The notes beneath the pieces are model-generated. The model searched no databases and was not told where the DNA came from. It saw only the letters and a list, made by a program, of their open reading frames with translations. From Streptomyces aurantiogriseus (GTDB lineage Bacteria > Actinomycetota > Actinomycetes > Streptomycetales > Streptomycetaceae), in NCBI RefSeq assembly GCF_014649375.1, contig NZ_BMSX01000007.1, forward strand, positions 248,001-312,000: a stretch of DNA of 64,000 bases, in the 5' to 3' direction. The translations under genes and the position numbers were made by a program. The first letter of the stretch is position 1. Every line of letters begins with the position of its first letter. Below are positions 32,784 to 41,463 of the stretch, one piece after another.

Positions 32784-33983
32784 ATGGGGGAGAATGCCCC
32801 GGTGACGTCGGATACTGCGCCTTTCAACTACGCGGGTGACTACCAGGAGCTCGTCGACGAGATCTCGGAGCTGCTCGGCGCGCCCGCGACCCTGGAGAAC
32901 CGGGACTTCGAGCTGATCGCCTTCGGCGCGTACGACAGCGAGGGCGAGCTCGACGCCTCCGCCCTGGACCCCGTGCGCACCCGCTCGATCCTGACCCGGC
33001 GTTCGACGGCGGCCGTCCGCACCTGGTTCGAGGGCTTCGGCATCACCCGCGCGACCGGGCCGGTCCGCATCCCGCCGACCCCGGAGGCCGGCGTCCACCG
33101 GGGCCGCGTCTGTCTCCCCGTACGCCACCGGGGCGTCGTCCTCGGCTACGTCTGGCTGCTGGACGACGATCCGGGTCCCTCGGACGCCCAACTGGCGTCC
33201 GCGATGCAGGTGACCGTCCGGATCGGTGCCCTGCTCGCGGACGAGGCCCAGCACGGCGCCGATCTCACCCGGGAGCTGCGGGCGGTCCTGACCGCCGAGC
33301 GCGGCTGGCAGCGGGACATGGCGGTGGCCGAGCTGCGCACCGCGCTCGGCGCCCGTGCCGACGGCCCCCACACCGTGGTGTGCGTGACCCCCTGGCCGTC
33401 CGCCGACCCGGACGACGCACCCTCGCTGCGTACGCTGCCGGGGGCGGAGGCCCTGTGCACGGTGCCGTGGGGCACGACGTCCCAGTCGCTGGCCCTGCTG
33501 GTGCGGCTGCGGGCGACGGACCTGCCGACGCCGGCGACCTCGGCGGCGGGGCGGTTGCTGGAGCGGGCGGGCGGAGCCGCCGCGGGAGTCGCCGGCGGGC
33601 GGCTCGGCCTGGCGGAGCTGGGCACGGCCTGGCAGGAGGCGGCCGCCTCGGCACGGGCGGCGCTGGCGGAGCCCCGGCTGGGGCCGGTCGCCCACTGGGC
33701 CTCGATCGGCCCGTTCCGGCTGCTCACCGCACTGCCGCCGGAGAGCGCGCAGGACCCGGCCGTACGGGATCTCCTCTCCCCCGCCCACCGGGAACTCGCC
33801 CGCACCGCCGAGGTCTACCTCGACTGCGCGGGCCAGGCGGGCCGTACGGCGGCGGAGCTGGGCATCCACCGGCAGACGCTGTACTACCGGCTGTCGCGCG
33901 TCGAGCAGTTGACGGGCCTGGACCTGGACGACGGGGAGGACCGGCTGCTGCTGCACATGGCGCTGAAGGCGCACCGGCTGTAG
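32784..33983 (+). CDS. PucR-family helix-turn-helix regulator, probably of proline catabolism
   Basis: A 399-residue regulator with a C-terminal PucR-type helix-turn-helix (TAAELGIHRQTLYYRLSRVEQLTGLDL, near 355-382) and a GAF-like or GGDEF-like degenerate sensory N-part. Its position, divergent from the proline dehydrogenase/P5C dehydrogenase operon, suggests it senses proline and activates those genes, as PutR-like PucR members do in other bacteria; this is inference from context. ATG 32784 follows GAAGGGG; ATG 32763 is an alternative without such a site. Confidence 0.88.
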   Translation: MGENAPVTSDTAPFNYAGDYQELVDEISELLGAPATLENRDFELIAFGAYDSEGELDASALDPVRTRSILTRRSTAAVRTWFEGFGITRATGPVRIPPTPEAGVHRGRVCLPVRHRGVVLGYVWLLDDDPGPSDAQLASAMQVTVRIGALLADEAQHGADLTRELRAVLTAERGWQRDMAVAELRTALGARADGPHTVVCVTPWPSADPDDAPSLRTLPGAEALCTVPWGTTSQSLALLVRLRATDLPTPATSAAGRLLERAGGAAAGVAGGRLGLAELGTAWQEAAASARAALAEPRLGPVAHWASIGPFRLLTALPPESAQDPAVRDLLSPAHRELARTAEVYLDCAGQAGRTAAELGIHRQTLYYRLSRVEQLTGLDLDDGEDRLLLHMALKAHRL

Positions 33984-34010
33984 CGGCCCTCTGCTCCTCC
34001 CGCCGAATTC

Positions 34011-34038
34011 TTGAAAACGATTATCATCATGCTACTGT
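34011..34038 (+). promoter_or_regulatory. promoter overlapped by a Zur-type box
   Basis: TGAAAACGATTATCA (34012-34026) matches 13 of 15 positions of the streptomycete zinc-uptake-regulator consensus as I recall it (TGAAAATGATTTTCA). It covers the -35 TTGAAA (34011-34016) and most of the spacer of a promoter whose -10 is TACTGT (34033-34038), spacer 16. Zinc-loaded Zur would block RNA polymerase here. It stands 43 bases upstream of the importer operon start. Confidence 0.7.
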
Positions 34039-34080
34039 CAGCGCACTCACCCTTGATCACCTCTTGACCCGGAGGGCCCC

Positions 34081-35574
34081 GTGCGCCTGCCCGCCCGTCG
34101 CCTGCTCCCCCTCACCGCCCTCTCGGCCGCCTCCGCGCTGCTCACCGGCTGCTTCACCGGCGACGGATCCGCGTCCTCCGGCGCGGACGGCAAGCGCGTG
34201 CGCGTCGCGATGATGCAGCCGCCGCGCTCGGGCCTGTCGCCGCTGTCCGACGACGCGTTCAAGCTCTCGCGCTGGTCGACCGCCGAGACGCTGGTGAAGC
34301 TGGACGCGACCGGTGACGCCCAGCCCGCGCTCGCCACCTCCTGGCAGCAGAGCGGCCGGACCTGGAGCTTCGAGATACGCGACGGCGTCACCTTCCACGA
34401 CGGCACGAAGCTCGACGCCGAGGCCGTCGTCCGCTCCCTCACCAAGGCCGCCACCGCCGCCCCCAAGCCGCGCATCCTGGACGGCGTCGAGCTGACCGCG
34501 AAGGCCGCCGACGCCGACACGGTCACCGTCACGACGGCCACCGAGGACCCCCTGGTCCCGCAGCGCCTCAGCTCGCCCCAGCTGTCGATCCTCGCGGCCA
34601 AGGCGTACACCGGGAAGACGGTGAACCCCCTCGGCGCGGGCACCGGCCCCTTCGAGCTGACCAAGGTCAACGGCACCTCCTCCGCCACCCTCGACCGCTA
34701 CGACGCCTACTGGGGCGGCAAGGCCAAGGCCCCCGGCATCGACGTGCGGTTCGTACCGGACGGCACCGCCCGTGCGGCCGCCCTGCGCAGCGGCGAGGCC
34801 GACATCGTCGAGGCGGTACCGGTGTCGCAGGCCGCGCTGCTGGAGAAGGACCTCGTCACCGAGGTGCCCATGCCGCGCACCAACACCCTGTACCTCAACA
34901 CCGAGAAGGGCGTCTTCAAGGACGCCTCACTGCGCGCCGCCGCCCGTGAGGCGATCGACGCCGAGTCGATCGTGCGGGGCGTGTACGAGGGCCGCGCCGA
35001 CGTCGCCGAGGGACTGCTCGGGCCGGCGCTGCCCTGGGCGGACGAGCTGCGCGAGCCGGTGACCCGCGCCAAGGCGGGCGACCCGGCCGGACGGACCGTC
35101 ACCATCGGCACCTTCACCGACCGCGCCGAACTGCCGGAGGTCGCCGCCGCGCTGCAACAGCAGCTGCAGAAGGCCGGGTTCAAGGTGAAGCTGGACGTGC
35201 GTGAGTACGCCAACATCGAGTCCGACGCGCTGGCGGGCGCGTTCGACGCCTTCATCCTCTCCCGGGCCACCGTCCTGGACTCCGGCGACCCGGCCGCCTA
35301 CTTCTACAGCGACTTCGCCTCCGACGGGTCCTTCAACATCGCCCAGCTCAGCGACCCTTCCGTGGACGCGGCGCTGAAGAAGGCCGGCGAGACGCCCACC
35401 GGTGACGCCCGCCGTCAGGCCGTCATCGCCGCCGAGGCCGCCGTCCTCGCGACCGACGCGGCCGTGCCGATGCTGCACGAGCGGGTGATCCAGGGCGACG
35501 CCGCCGGGGTCGTCGGCGCCGCGCACGACCCGCGCGAGCGGGAGCTGGTCACGGCCGCCACGTACGTCAAGTGA
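34081..35574 (+). CDS. family 5 solute-binding lipoprotein of a peptide/nickel/metallophore ABC importer
   Basis: A 497-residue extracellular binding protein of the OppA/NikA/CntA class. The signal peptide ends in lipobox LLTGC (Cys24). Family motifs: LVKLDATGDAQPALATSW, WSFEIRDGVTFHDGTKLDAEAVV and TGPFELTKVNGTSSATLDRYDAYWGG. GTG 34081 has GGAGGG about 8 bases upstream. Its gene is first of four overlapping importer genes behind a Zur-type box, so the ligand may be zinc bound to an opine or peptide metallophore, or a nickel/zinc chelate, rather than food peptides; that is inference from the promoter. Confidence 0.88.
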   Translation: MRLPARRLLPLTALSAASALLTGCFTGDGSASSGADGKRVRVAMMQPPRSGLSPLSDDAFKLSRWSTAETLVKLDATGDAQPALATSWQQSGRTWSFEIRDGVTFHDGTKLDAEAVVRSLTKAATAAPKPRILDGVELTAKAADADTVTVTTATEDPLVPQRLSSPQLSILAAKAYTGKTVNPLGAGTGPFELTKVNGTSSATLDRYDAYWGGKAKAPGIDVRFVPDGTARAAALRSGEADIVEAVPVSQAALLEKDLVTEVPMPRTNTLYLNTEKGVFKDASLRAAAREAIDAESIVRGVYEGRADVAEGLLGPALPWADELREPVTRAKAGDPAGRTVTIGTFTDRAELPEVAAALQQQLQKAGFKVKLDVREYANIESDALAGAFDAFILSRATVLDSGDPAAYFYSDFASDGSFNIAQLSDPSVDAALKKAGETPTGDARRQAVIAAEAAVLATDAAVPMLHERVIQGDAAGVVGAAHDPRERELVTAATYVK

Positions 35575-37313
35575 GGTTCACCGCCGCCGGGTTCACCCGG
35601 GCCGTCTCCCTCCTCGCGGTCGTCGCCACCGTGGGCCTGCTGCCCTGGCTCTCCGGCCGCGACCCCGCTCTGACCGTCCTGCGCGCCCGCTCCGCCGAAC
35701 AGGAGCCCACGCAGGAGGCCCTGGACGCCGTACGCCGCGACCTCGGTCTGGACGCCGGTCCCCTGTCCCTGCTGGGGAGTTGGGCCGCCGGCCTGGTCCG
35801 CGGCGACCTCGGCACCTCCTGGGTGTCGGGCACGGACGTCCTGCCGTCGGTGACGGCCGGGCTCCAGGTGTCGCTGGCCCTGATGGGCGCGGCGCTCGGC
35901 GTGGCGGTACTGCTCGCCGTCGTGCTGGTCGCGCCCGTGCTGGTGCGGGGGCGGGCGTCGGCCGGGGCGGGCGCCGCGATGCTCGCCGCCGTCCCGGAGT
36001 TCCTGCTGGCGACGGTGGGTCTGCTGGTGTGCGGGGTGTGGCTGGGGTGGCTGCCGACGTCCGGCTGGCAGGGGCCCGCGTCGATGGTGCTGCCCGCGGT
36101 CGCCCTGGGCGTCCCGGCGGGCGGGCTGCTCGGCCGGCTGGTCGCGGACGCGCTGCCGGCCGTGCTGGAGGAGCGGTGGGTGGAGCTGTGGCGGGGCGCG
36201 GGGGTGAGCCGGGCGCGGATCTCGGCGGCGGCCCTGCGCCGCGTACTGCCCCCGCTGGTTCCGCAGTTCGGCATGGCCGCCGTGGGCCTGACCGGTGGCG
36301 CGGTCGCGGTGGAGACGGTGTTCGCGGTGCCCGGCATCGGGCGTACGGCGCTGGGGGCGGCCAAGTCGCAGGACCTGCCGCTGCTCCAGGGCTCGGTGCT
36401 GGCGTTGCTGCTGCTCGGCCTGGTCGCCGGCGCGCTGGCGGCCCTGGTCCGGCGCCGCCTGCTGGGCCCGGCCCTGCGGGACGCCTCACTGGCCCTGCCG
36501 CCGCCCCGCCCGGTCCGCACCCACCCCGCGATCCCGCTGACCCTGGCGGCCGTCCTCCTCACCACGATCGGCTGGGGCCTGCTGCGCGATCCGTACGCGG
36601 TGAACACGGCGGCGCGGCTGGCCTCGCCGTCCTGGGCGCACCCGCTCGGCACGGACGGCCTCGGCCGTGACGTCCTGGCCCGCCTCGGACACGGCGCGGC
36701 GGCGACGGTCGGCACGGCGGCGGCCGTCTGCCTGTTCAGCCTGATCCTGTCGCTGGCCCTGGGCTTCCTCCCCGGCGTGGCGGCCGGTGCGGCGGACATC
36801 GCCAACGCGCTGCCCCCGGTGATCGTCGGCATCCTGGTCGCCGCGGCGGCGGGTCCCGGCACCGGCGGCGCGGCCCTGGCCGTCGGCGCGATCTCCTGGC
36901 CGCCCCTGTCCGCGCACGCGGCGGCCCTGGTGCAGGAGGTGCGGGCCTCGGCGTTCCTCACCGCCCAACGGGCCATCGGCGCACCCCCGTCCTGGATCCT
37001 CACCCGGCACGTCCTGCCCTCGGTGGCCGCCCCGGTCGCCCGTCACGCCCTCCTCCGCCTCCCCGGCATCGCCCTCGCCCTGGCCTCCCTGGGCTTCCTC
37101 GGCCTGGGCGCCCAGCCCCCGGCCCCCGAGTGGGGCCTCCTCCTCGACGAGTCCCGCGCCTACGTGGAACGCGCCCCCTGGGCAGCCCTGGCCCCGGCGA
37201 TCGCCCTGGCGCTGCTGGCGGGCCTGGCGGTGTCGGGAGCCGCGTACGCACAGGGAAGACGGGGGACCGTATCCGCAACGGCCCGAAAGGAGACCCCCGT
37301 TGGCGTCGTCTGA
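35571..37313 (+). CDS. ABC importer permease, DppB and DppC domains fused
   Basis: A 580-residue permease carrying both membrane domains normally encoded by two genes. The N-half (about 1-295) is DppB/NikB-like with the cytoplasmic EAA loop at about 199-231 (ELWRGAGVSRARISAAALRR) and FAVPGIGRTALGAAKSQDLP. The C-half (about 315-565) is DppC/NikC-like with the hallmark HPLGTDGLGRDVLARL (357-372) and a second EAA loop at about 455-487 (RAIGAPPSWILTRHVLPSV). Each half has five to six hydrophobic segments. GTG 35571 overlaps the previous stop by 4 bases (GTGA). Confidence 0.9.
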   Translation: MRFTAAGFTRAVSLLAVVATVGLLPWLSGRDPALTVLRARSAEQEPTQEALDAVRRDLGLDAGPLSLLGSWAAGLVRGDLGTSWVSGTDVLPSVTAGLQVSLALMGAALGVAVLLAVVLVAPVLVRGRASAGAGAAMLAAVPEFLLATVGLLVCGVWLGWLPTSGWQGPASMVLPAVALGVPAGGLLGRLVADALPAVLEERWVELWRGAGVSRARISAAALRRVLPPLVPQFGMAAVGLTGGAVAVETVFAVPGIGRTALGAAKSQDLPLLQGSVLALLLLGLVAGALAALVRRRLLGPALRDASLALPPPRPVRTHPAIPLTLAAVLLTTIGWGLLRDPYAVNTAARLASPSWAHPLGTDGLGRDVLARLGHGAAATVGTAAAVCLFSLILSLALGFLPGVAAGAADIANALPPVIVGILVAAAAGPGTGGAALAVGAISWPPLSAHAAALVQEVRASAFLTAQRAIGAPPSWILTRHVLPSVAAPVARHALLRLPGIALALASLGFLGLGAQPPAPEWGLLLDESRAYVERAPWAALAPAIALALLAGLAVSGAAYAQGRRGTVSATARKETPVGVV

Positions 37314-38280
37314 CATCCTGCTGTCCGTTCGTGACCTACGGATCGCCTTCCACGGTGTCGAGGCCGTCCGCGGCGTGTCCTTCGACGTCCGCCCGCGTGA
37401 AGTCCTCGCCCTGGTCGGCGAGTCGGGCGCCGGCAAGTCGCTCACCGCGCGGGCCCTGCTGGGCATGGCCCCGCGGGGTGCCACGGTGAACGGGGAGATC
37501 CGGCTGGACGGTTCCCCGGACCTCGCCGCCGCCCGCGGCCGGCGTATCTCGCTCGTCCCCCAGGACGCCCTCTCCGCCCTGTCGCCCGTGCACCCCGTCG
37601 GCGACCAACTCGCCGCCGCCGTACGGTCGGTGCACCGCGTCTCCCGCCGGGAGGCCCGCGCCCGTGCCGTCGCCGCACTGGACCGGGTGGGCATCCCGGA
37701 CGCCGCCCGCCGCGCCCGGGCCCACCCGCACGAGTACTCCGGCGGCATGCGGCAGCGGGCGGTCATCGCGATGGCCACCCTCAACGAACCCGACCTCGTC
37801 GTCGCCGACGAGCCCACCACCGCGCTGGACGCGGAGCGCCGCGAGCAGGTGCTGCGGGTGCTGTCCGAGCAGCGGGAGGCGGTCGGCGCGGCCCTTCTCC
37901 TGGTCACGCACGACCTGGACGTCGTCCGCGACCACGCGGACCGAGTACTGGTGATGTACGCCGGCCGAACGAGCGAACTGGGGCCGACGCACACGGTGTT
38001 GGGCCAGCCCCGCGCCCCCTACACCGCCGGTCTCCTGGCCTCCCTCCCCCAGGACGGCCCCCGGCGCCGCCGCCTGCCCACCCTCCCCGGCACTCCCCCG
38101 GCCCCCGGCGAGCTCCCGCCGGGCTGCGCCTTCGCCCCCCGCTGCCCCTTGGCGACGGACCACTGCCGCAGCGAGGAACCGGAGACCCGGGAGCTCGACG
38201 GACGCCTGGTCGCCTGCCACCACCCCGACCGGATCCCGGACGACACGGCCACGTTGTTCGAGGAGGAACAACCGGCATGA
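37300..38280 (+). CDS. ABC importer ATPase (DppD/NikD-like)
   Basis: A 326-residue ATPase. Walker A GESGAGKS at 40-47, signature EYSGGMRQR near 145, Walker B LVVADEPTTALD near 167, and the C-terminal Cys cluster GCAFAPRCPLATDHC typical of oligopeptide/nickel importer ATPases. It starts at TTG 37300 within the end of the permease gene (14-base overlap), so it is translationally coupled. Confidence 0.9.
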   Translation: MASSDILLSVRDLRIAFHGVEAVRGVSFDVRPREVLALVGESGAGKSLTARALLGMAPRGATVNGEIRLDGSPDLAAARGRRISLVPQDALSALSPVHPVGDQLAAAVRSVHRVSRREARARAVAALDRVGIPDAARRARAHPHEYSGGMRQRAVIAMATLNEPDLVVADEPTTALDAERREQVLRVLSEQREAVGAALLLVTHDLDVVRDHADRVLVMYAGRTSELGPTHTVLGQPRAPYTAGLLASLPQDGPRRRRLPTLPGTPPAPGELPPGCAFAPRCPLATDHCRSEEPETRELDGRLVACHHPDRIPDDTATLFEEEQPA

Positions 38281-38951
38281 CGCACCTGCTCGACGTACGC
38301 GACCTGGTCGTCCACTACGGCACCGTCACCGCCGTGGACGGCGTCTCCCTCACCCTGGAGCCGGGCGAGACCCTCGCGCTGGACGGCCCGTCCGGCTGCG
38401 GCAAGTCGACCACGGCACTGGCGGTCCTCCAACTGCGCCGCCCGGACGCGGGTGAAGTCCGCTTCGAGGGAGTGGAGTTGACGTCCCTCACCGAACGCGA
38501 ACTGCGTCCGCTCCGCCCCCGCATGCAACCGGTCTTCCAGGACCCGTACGGCTCCCTCAACCCCCGCCACCGCATCCGCGACGCGGTGGCGGAACCCCTG
38601 AAGGTCCAGGGCCGCTGGACCGAAGCCGACGGCCCCACCCGCGTGGCCGAACTCCTCGACCGAGTCGGCCTGGCCCCCTCCTACGGCGCCCGCCGCCCGC
38701 ACGAACTCTCCGGCGGCCAGTGCCAGCGCGCCGGCATCGCCCGCGCACTCGCCTCCGACCCGCGCCTCCTGGTCCTCGACGAGCCCGTCTCGGCCCTGGA
38801 CCCGTCCGTCCGCGCCGGCGTCCTGAACCTCCTGGCCGACCTCCAGGACGACCTCGGCCTCGGCTACCTGTTCATCTGCCACGACCGGGCGGTGGTACGG
38901 CACTTCGCGGACCGGGTGGTCGAGATGCGGGACGGCAGGCTGGTCACCTGA
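38277..38951 (+). CDS. ABC importer ATPase (DppF/NikE-like)
   Basis: A 224-residue ATPase, the partner of the previous one in the expected heterodimer. Walker A GPSGCGKST (37-45), Q-loop VFQDPYGSLNPRH, signature LSGGQCQRAGIARAL and Walker B LLVLDEPVSALD are intact. It is shorter than usual because it ends soon after the H-loop ICHDRAVVRHFADRV and lacks the C-terminal Cys domain. ATG 38277 overlaps the previous stop by 4 bases (ATGA). No metallophore biosynthesis gene follows. Confidence 0.9.
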   Translation: MTHLLDVRDLVVHYGTVTAVDGVSLTLEPGETLALDGPSGCGKSTTALAVLQLRRPDAGEVRFEGVELTSLTERELRPLRPRMQPVFQDPYGSLNPRHRIRDAVAEPLKVQGRWTEADGPTRVAELLDRVGLAPSYGARRPHELSGGQCQRAGIARALASDPRLLVLDEPVSALDPSVRAGVLNLLADLQDDLGLGYLFICHDRAVVRHFADRVVEMRDGRLVT

Positions 38952-39052
38952 CCTCGCCGGCGTCTTCCTCTGCGTTTCCGGTGCGTCACCCTGCGTCGCG
39001 GCCGATACCGGCTCGCACTGAACGGGGTGGGACCGCGCCACCAGCAGGTACG

Positions 39053-39631
39053 TCAGGTCCGCTTGAGGTCGTCCAGCACCCGCCGCAGCCCCTCCGTCAA
39101 CTGCTCGGCCTCCGGCGCGCTCTTCGGATCGAAGGTCCACTGCGCCATGAGTCCCATCATCAGGGTCAGGTAGAAGTAGCCGAGCGTGTCCACGGTCTCC
39201 TCCGGGACGTCCTCCTCACGCCCGCCCTGGAAGAGCGTGACGATGCCGCGCGCGCCGTCCCGCTGGGCCCGTGCCAGATGATCCCGCACCTCGGGCAGCT
39301 GGTCGCCCATGACCACGATCTCCATGCTGAGCCGCCACAGCGAACCGGGGTCCCGCATGGTGGCGATGATGTTCGACCACACCTCGGTGAACCGCTCCAG
39401 GGAGCCGGGCTCCCCCTGTAGCTCGCCGCCGGCCACGAAGGCGTCGGAGATCCCTTCCACCATCTCGATGTACGCCTGCGCCAGCAGCGCGTCCTTCGAG
39501 CCGTAGTGGTAACCGATCGACGCCAGGTTGGTCCCCGACTCCTTGACGATGTCGCGCGCGGTCGTCCGCGCGAAGCCCTTGGCGAGCAGGCAGCGCTTGG
39601 CGCCTTCGAGCAGATCCTCACGGTGTCCCAT
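39053..39631 (-). CDS. TetR family transcriptional regulator
   Basis: A 192-residue TetR-type repressor. The helix-turn-helix lies at about 6-52 (KGFARTTARDIVKESGTNLASIGYHYGSKDALL). The remaining helical domain ends FDPKSAPEAEQLTEGLRRVLDD. It is divergent from the MFS efflux gene, with a 98-base gap carrying imperfect repeats, the normal arrangement for a drug-efflux repressor. Confidence 0.92.
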   Translation of the reverse strand: MGHREDLLEGAKRCLLAKGFARTTARDIVKESGTNLASIGYHYGSKDALLAQAYIEMVEGISDAFVAGGELQGEPGSLERFTEVWSNIIATMRDPGSLWRLSMEIVVMGDQLPEVRDHLARAQRDGARGIVTLFQGGREEDVPEETVDTLGYFYLTLMMGLMAQWTFDPKSAPEAEQLTEGLRRVLDDLKRT

Positions 39632-39652
39632 GCCATGTCACCCTACCCCGGC

Positions 39653-39708
39653 TTCATACAGCCGTCCTAGACGAGCGATTTATACAAGCGTACTAGACAG
39701 ACGTTTAA
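39653..39708. promoter_or_regulatory. imperfect 26-base-period direct repeat between TetR and MFS genes
   Basis: Bases 39653-39682 and 39679-39708 agree at 21 of 30 positions when shifted by 26 bases, both containing ATACA...CG-T-CTAGAC..CG. Probable TetR operator region overlapping the divergent promoters. Confidence 0.5.
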
Positions 39709-39729
39709 GACGCCCGTACAGTCCCTGCC

Positions 39730-41268
39730 ATGACGACACACACGCATGCTCCGGCCCGCGCCGGCCGTCGCGAATGGACCGCGCTCGGCGTGCTGATGCT
39801 TCCGCTGCTGCTGGTCTCGATGGACGTCTCGGTCCTCTACTTCGCGATCCCGGAGATCAGCGCGGACCTGGAGCCCAGCGGCACCCAGCAGCTGTGGATC
39901 TTCGACATCTACGGCTTCGTCCTCGCGGGCCTGCTGATGACGATGGGCTCGCTGGGCGACCGCATCGGCCGCCGCAGGCTCCTGCTGATCGGCGCGGCGG
40001 CCTTCGGCACCGCCTCGGTGCTGGCGGCGTACGCGAACAGCGCCGAGACCCTGATCGCGGCCCGGGCCGTCCTCGGTATCGGCGGGGCGACCCTGATGCC
40101 GTCGACGATGGCGCTGGTCCGCACGATGTTCACCGACCCCGCCCAGCGGGCGAAGGCGATCGGACTGTGGTCGGGCGTGATGACCGCCGGTATCGCGCTC
40201 GGCTCGGTGATGAGCGGCGTGCTCGTCGAGCACTTCTGGTGGGGCTCGGTCTTCCTGGTCAATCTGCCCGCGATGGTGCTGCTGCTGGTCCTCGGCCCGG
40301 TCCTGCTGCCGGAGGCGAAGAACCCCGCACCCGGCCGCTTCGACTGGCTGAGCGTCCCGCTGTCGATGGCGGCGGTCCTGCCCGTGATCTACGGCCTCAA
40401 GGAGATCCCGTCCGAGGGCTGGAACGTGCGGTACGTCGTCTCGGTGACGGTCGGCCTGCTCTTCGCCGCCCTCTTCGTCCACCGGCAGCGCACGACGGCG
40501 TCTCCGCTGGTCTCACCGGAGCTGTTCCGGGGGCGCGGCTTCAGCCCGGCCGTCGTCCTCAACCTCGTCGCCGCCTTCGGCATGATGGGCTCGGCCTACT
40601 TCACGACCCAGTACCTCCAGTCGGTCCTGGGCAAGAGCCCCCTCGAGGCCGCGCTGTGGAGCCTGCTGCCCTCGGTGTTCATCGGCGGTGCGGCCCCGGT
40701 CACCGCACAGCTCGTCCAGCGGGGCGTCCCGCGCGCTCACGTCGTCGCCGGCGGCTTCGCGGTCAGCGCGTGCGGCTATGTGGTGCTGGCCCTGGCCGAC
40801 ACGGACTCCCTGTGGCTGCTGCTGGCGGCGTGCGGTGTCCTGGCCTGCGGGATCGTCGCGGTCATGTCCCAGGTGACCGACCTGGCCATGGGCAGCGCCC
40901 CGGTGGAGAAGGCGGGCGCGGCCTCCTCCCTCCTGGAGACCGGCACGGAGTTCGGCGGCGCGCTGAGCATGGCGTTCCTCGGCTCCATCGGTACGGCGGT
41001 CTACCGCCACGAGATGCCGGCGGCGGCCCCGGACGCGGCCCGCGAGACCCTGGGCGGCGCGCTGGCCGTCGCCGAGCAGCTCCCGGGGCGCACGGGAGAC
41101 GCCCTGGCAACGGCCGCGAGGGAGGCGTTCACGAGCGGAATGCAGGGCGCTGCCCTGGCCGGGGCGGTGCTCCTGCTCGCGGCGGCCGTGCTGGCGTCGG
41201 TCACCCTGCGGCGGGTCGACGTGCGGAAGGTGACGGAGATGACGGAGCCGGAAAGGGCCTGCTGCTGA
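39730..41268 (+). CDS. MFS efflux transporter, DHA2 (QacA/EmrB/SmvA) type
   Basis: A 512-residue drug:proton antiporter with about 14 membrane segments. The DHA2 hallmarks are seen: LLLVSMDVSVLYFAIPEIS in helix 1, QLWIFDIYGFVLAG in helix 2, LGDRIGRRRLLLIGA in the first loop and GIALGSVMSGVLVEHFWW (motif C) in helix 5. It is likely to export hydrophobic or cationic compounds, repressed by the divergent TetR protein. A perfect hairpin follows the stop. Confidence 0.93.
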   Translation: MTTHTHAPARAGRREWTALGVLMLPLLLVSMDVSVLYFAIPEISADLEPSGTQQLWIFDIYGFVLAGLLMTMGSLGDRIGRRRLLLIGAAAFGTASVLAAYANSAETLIAARAVLGIGGATLMPSTMALVRTMFTDPAQRAKAIGLWSGVMTAGIALGSVMSGVLVEHFWWGSVFLVNLPAMVLLLVLGPVLLPEAKNPAPGRFDWLSVPLSMAAVLPVIYGLKEIPSEGWNVRYVVSVTVGLLFAALFVHRQRTTASPLVSPELFRGRGFSPAVVLNLVAAFGMMGSAYFTTQYLQSVLGKSPLEAALWSLLPSVFIGGAAPVTAQLVQRGVPRAHVVAGGFAVSACGYVVLALADTDSLWLLLAACGVLACGIVAVMSQVTDLAMGSAPVEKAGAASSLLETGTEFGGALSMAFLGSIGTAVYRHEMPAAAPDAARETLGGALAVAEQLPGRTGDALATAAREAFTSGMQGAALAGAVLLLAAAVLASVTLRRVDVRKVTEMTEPERACC

Positions 41269-41281
41269 ACAAGACGCAGCA

Positions 41282-41327
41282 CATGTGAACGCCGGACGGG
41301 CATTCCAGCCCGTCCGGCGTTCACATG
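41282..41327. terminator. perfect 20-base-pair hairpin after MFS gene
   Basis: Arms 41282-41301 and 41308-41327 are exact complements with loop ATTCCA. The core GCCCGTCCGGCGTTC of the right arm reappears at 41350-41364 in the adjacent repeat, showing that the terminator belongs to a dispersed streptomycete intergenic repeat family. Confidence 0.88.
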
Positions 41328-41346
41328 CGAGCCACGGTCGGTGAAT

Positions 41347-41423
41347 TCAGCCCGTCCGGCGTTCGAGGACGAGGCCCCTTCAGGGCCGAAGCGGGGGTCT
41401 GGGGGCGGCAGCCCCCAGACCCC
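41347..41423 (-). repeat. streptomycete intergenic repeat with terminator hairpin downstream of serA
   Basis: The sequence begins TCAGCCCGTCCGGCGTTCGA and continues through a short palindrome (GAGGCCCCTTCAGGGCC) to a strong hairpin with arms 41394-41406 and 41411-41423 (GGGGTCTGGGGGC / GCCCCCAGACCCC). I recognise this as a common dispersed element in Streptomyces genomes. It lies 41 bases after the serA stop and probably terminates serA. Confidence 0.7.
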
Positions 41424-41463
41424 GGCGACCGCGGTGGACGGTCACCGGAAACGAACGGTCACC

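Noticed and set aside
34012..34026. Iron-type (DmdR/IdeR) or nickel-type (Nur) box
   Set aside because: The iron consensus TTAGGTTAGGCTAACCTAA and the Nur pattern TTGCAA-N5-TTGCAA do not fit; the Zur pattern does.
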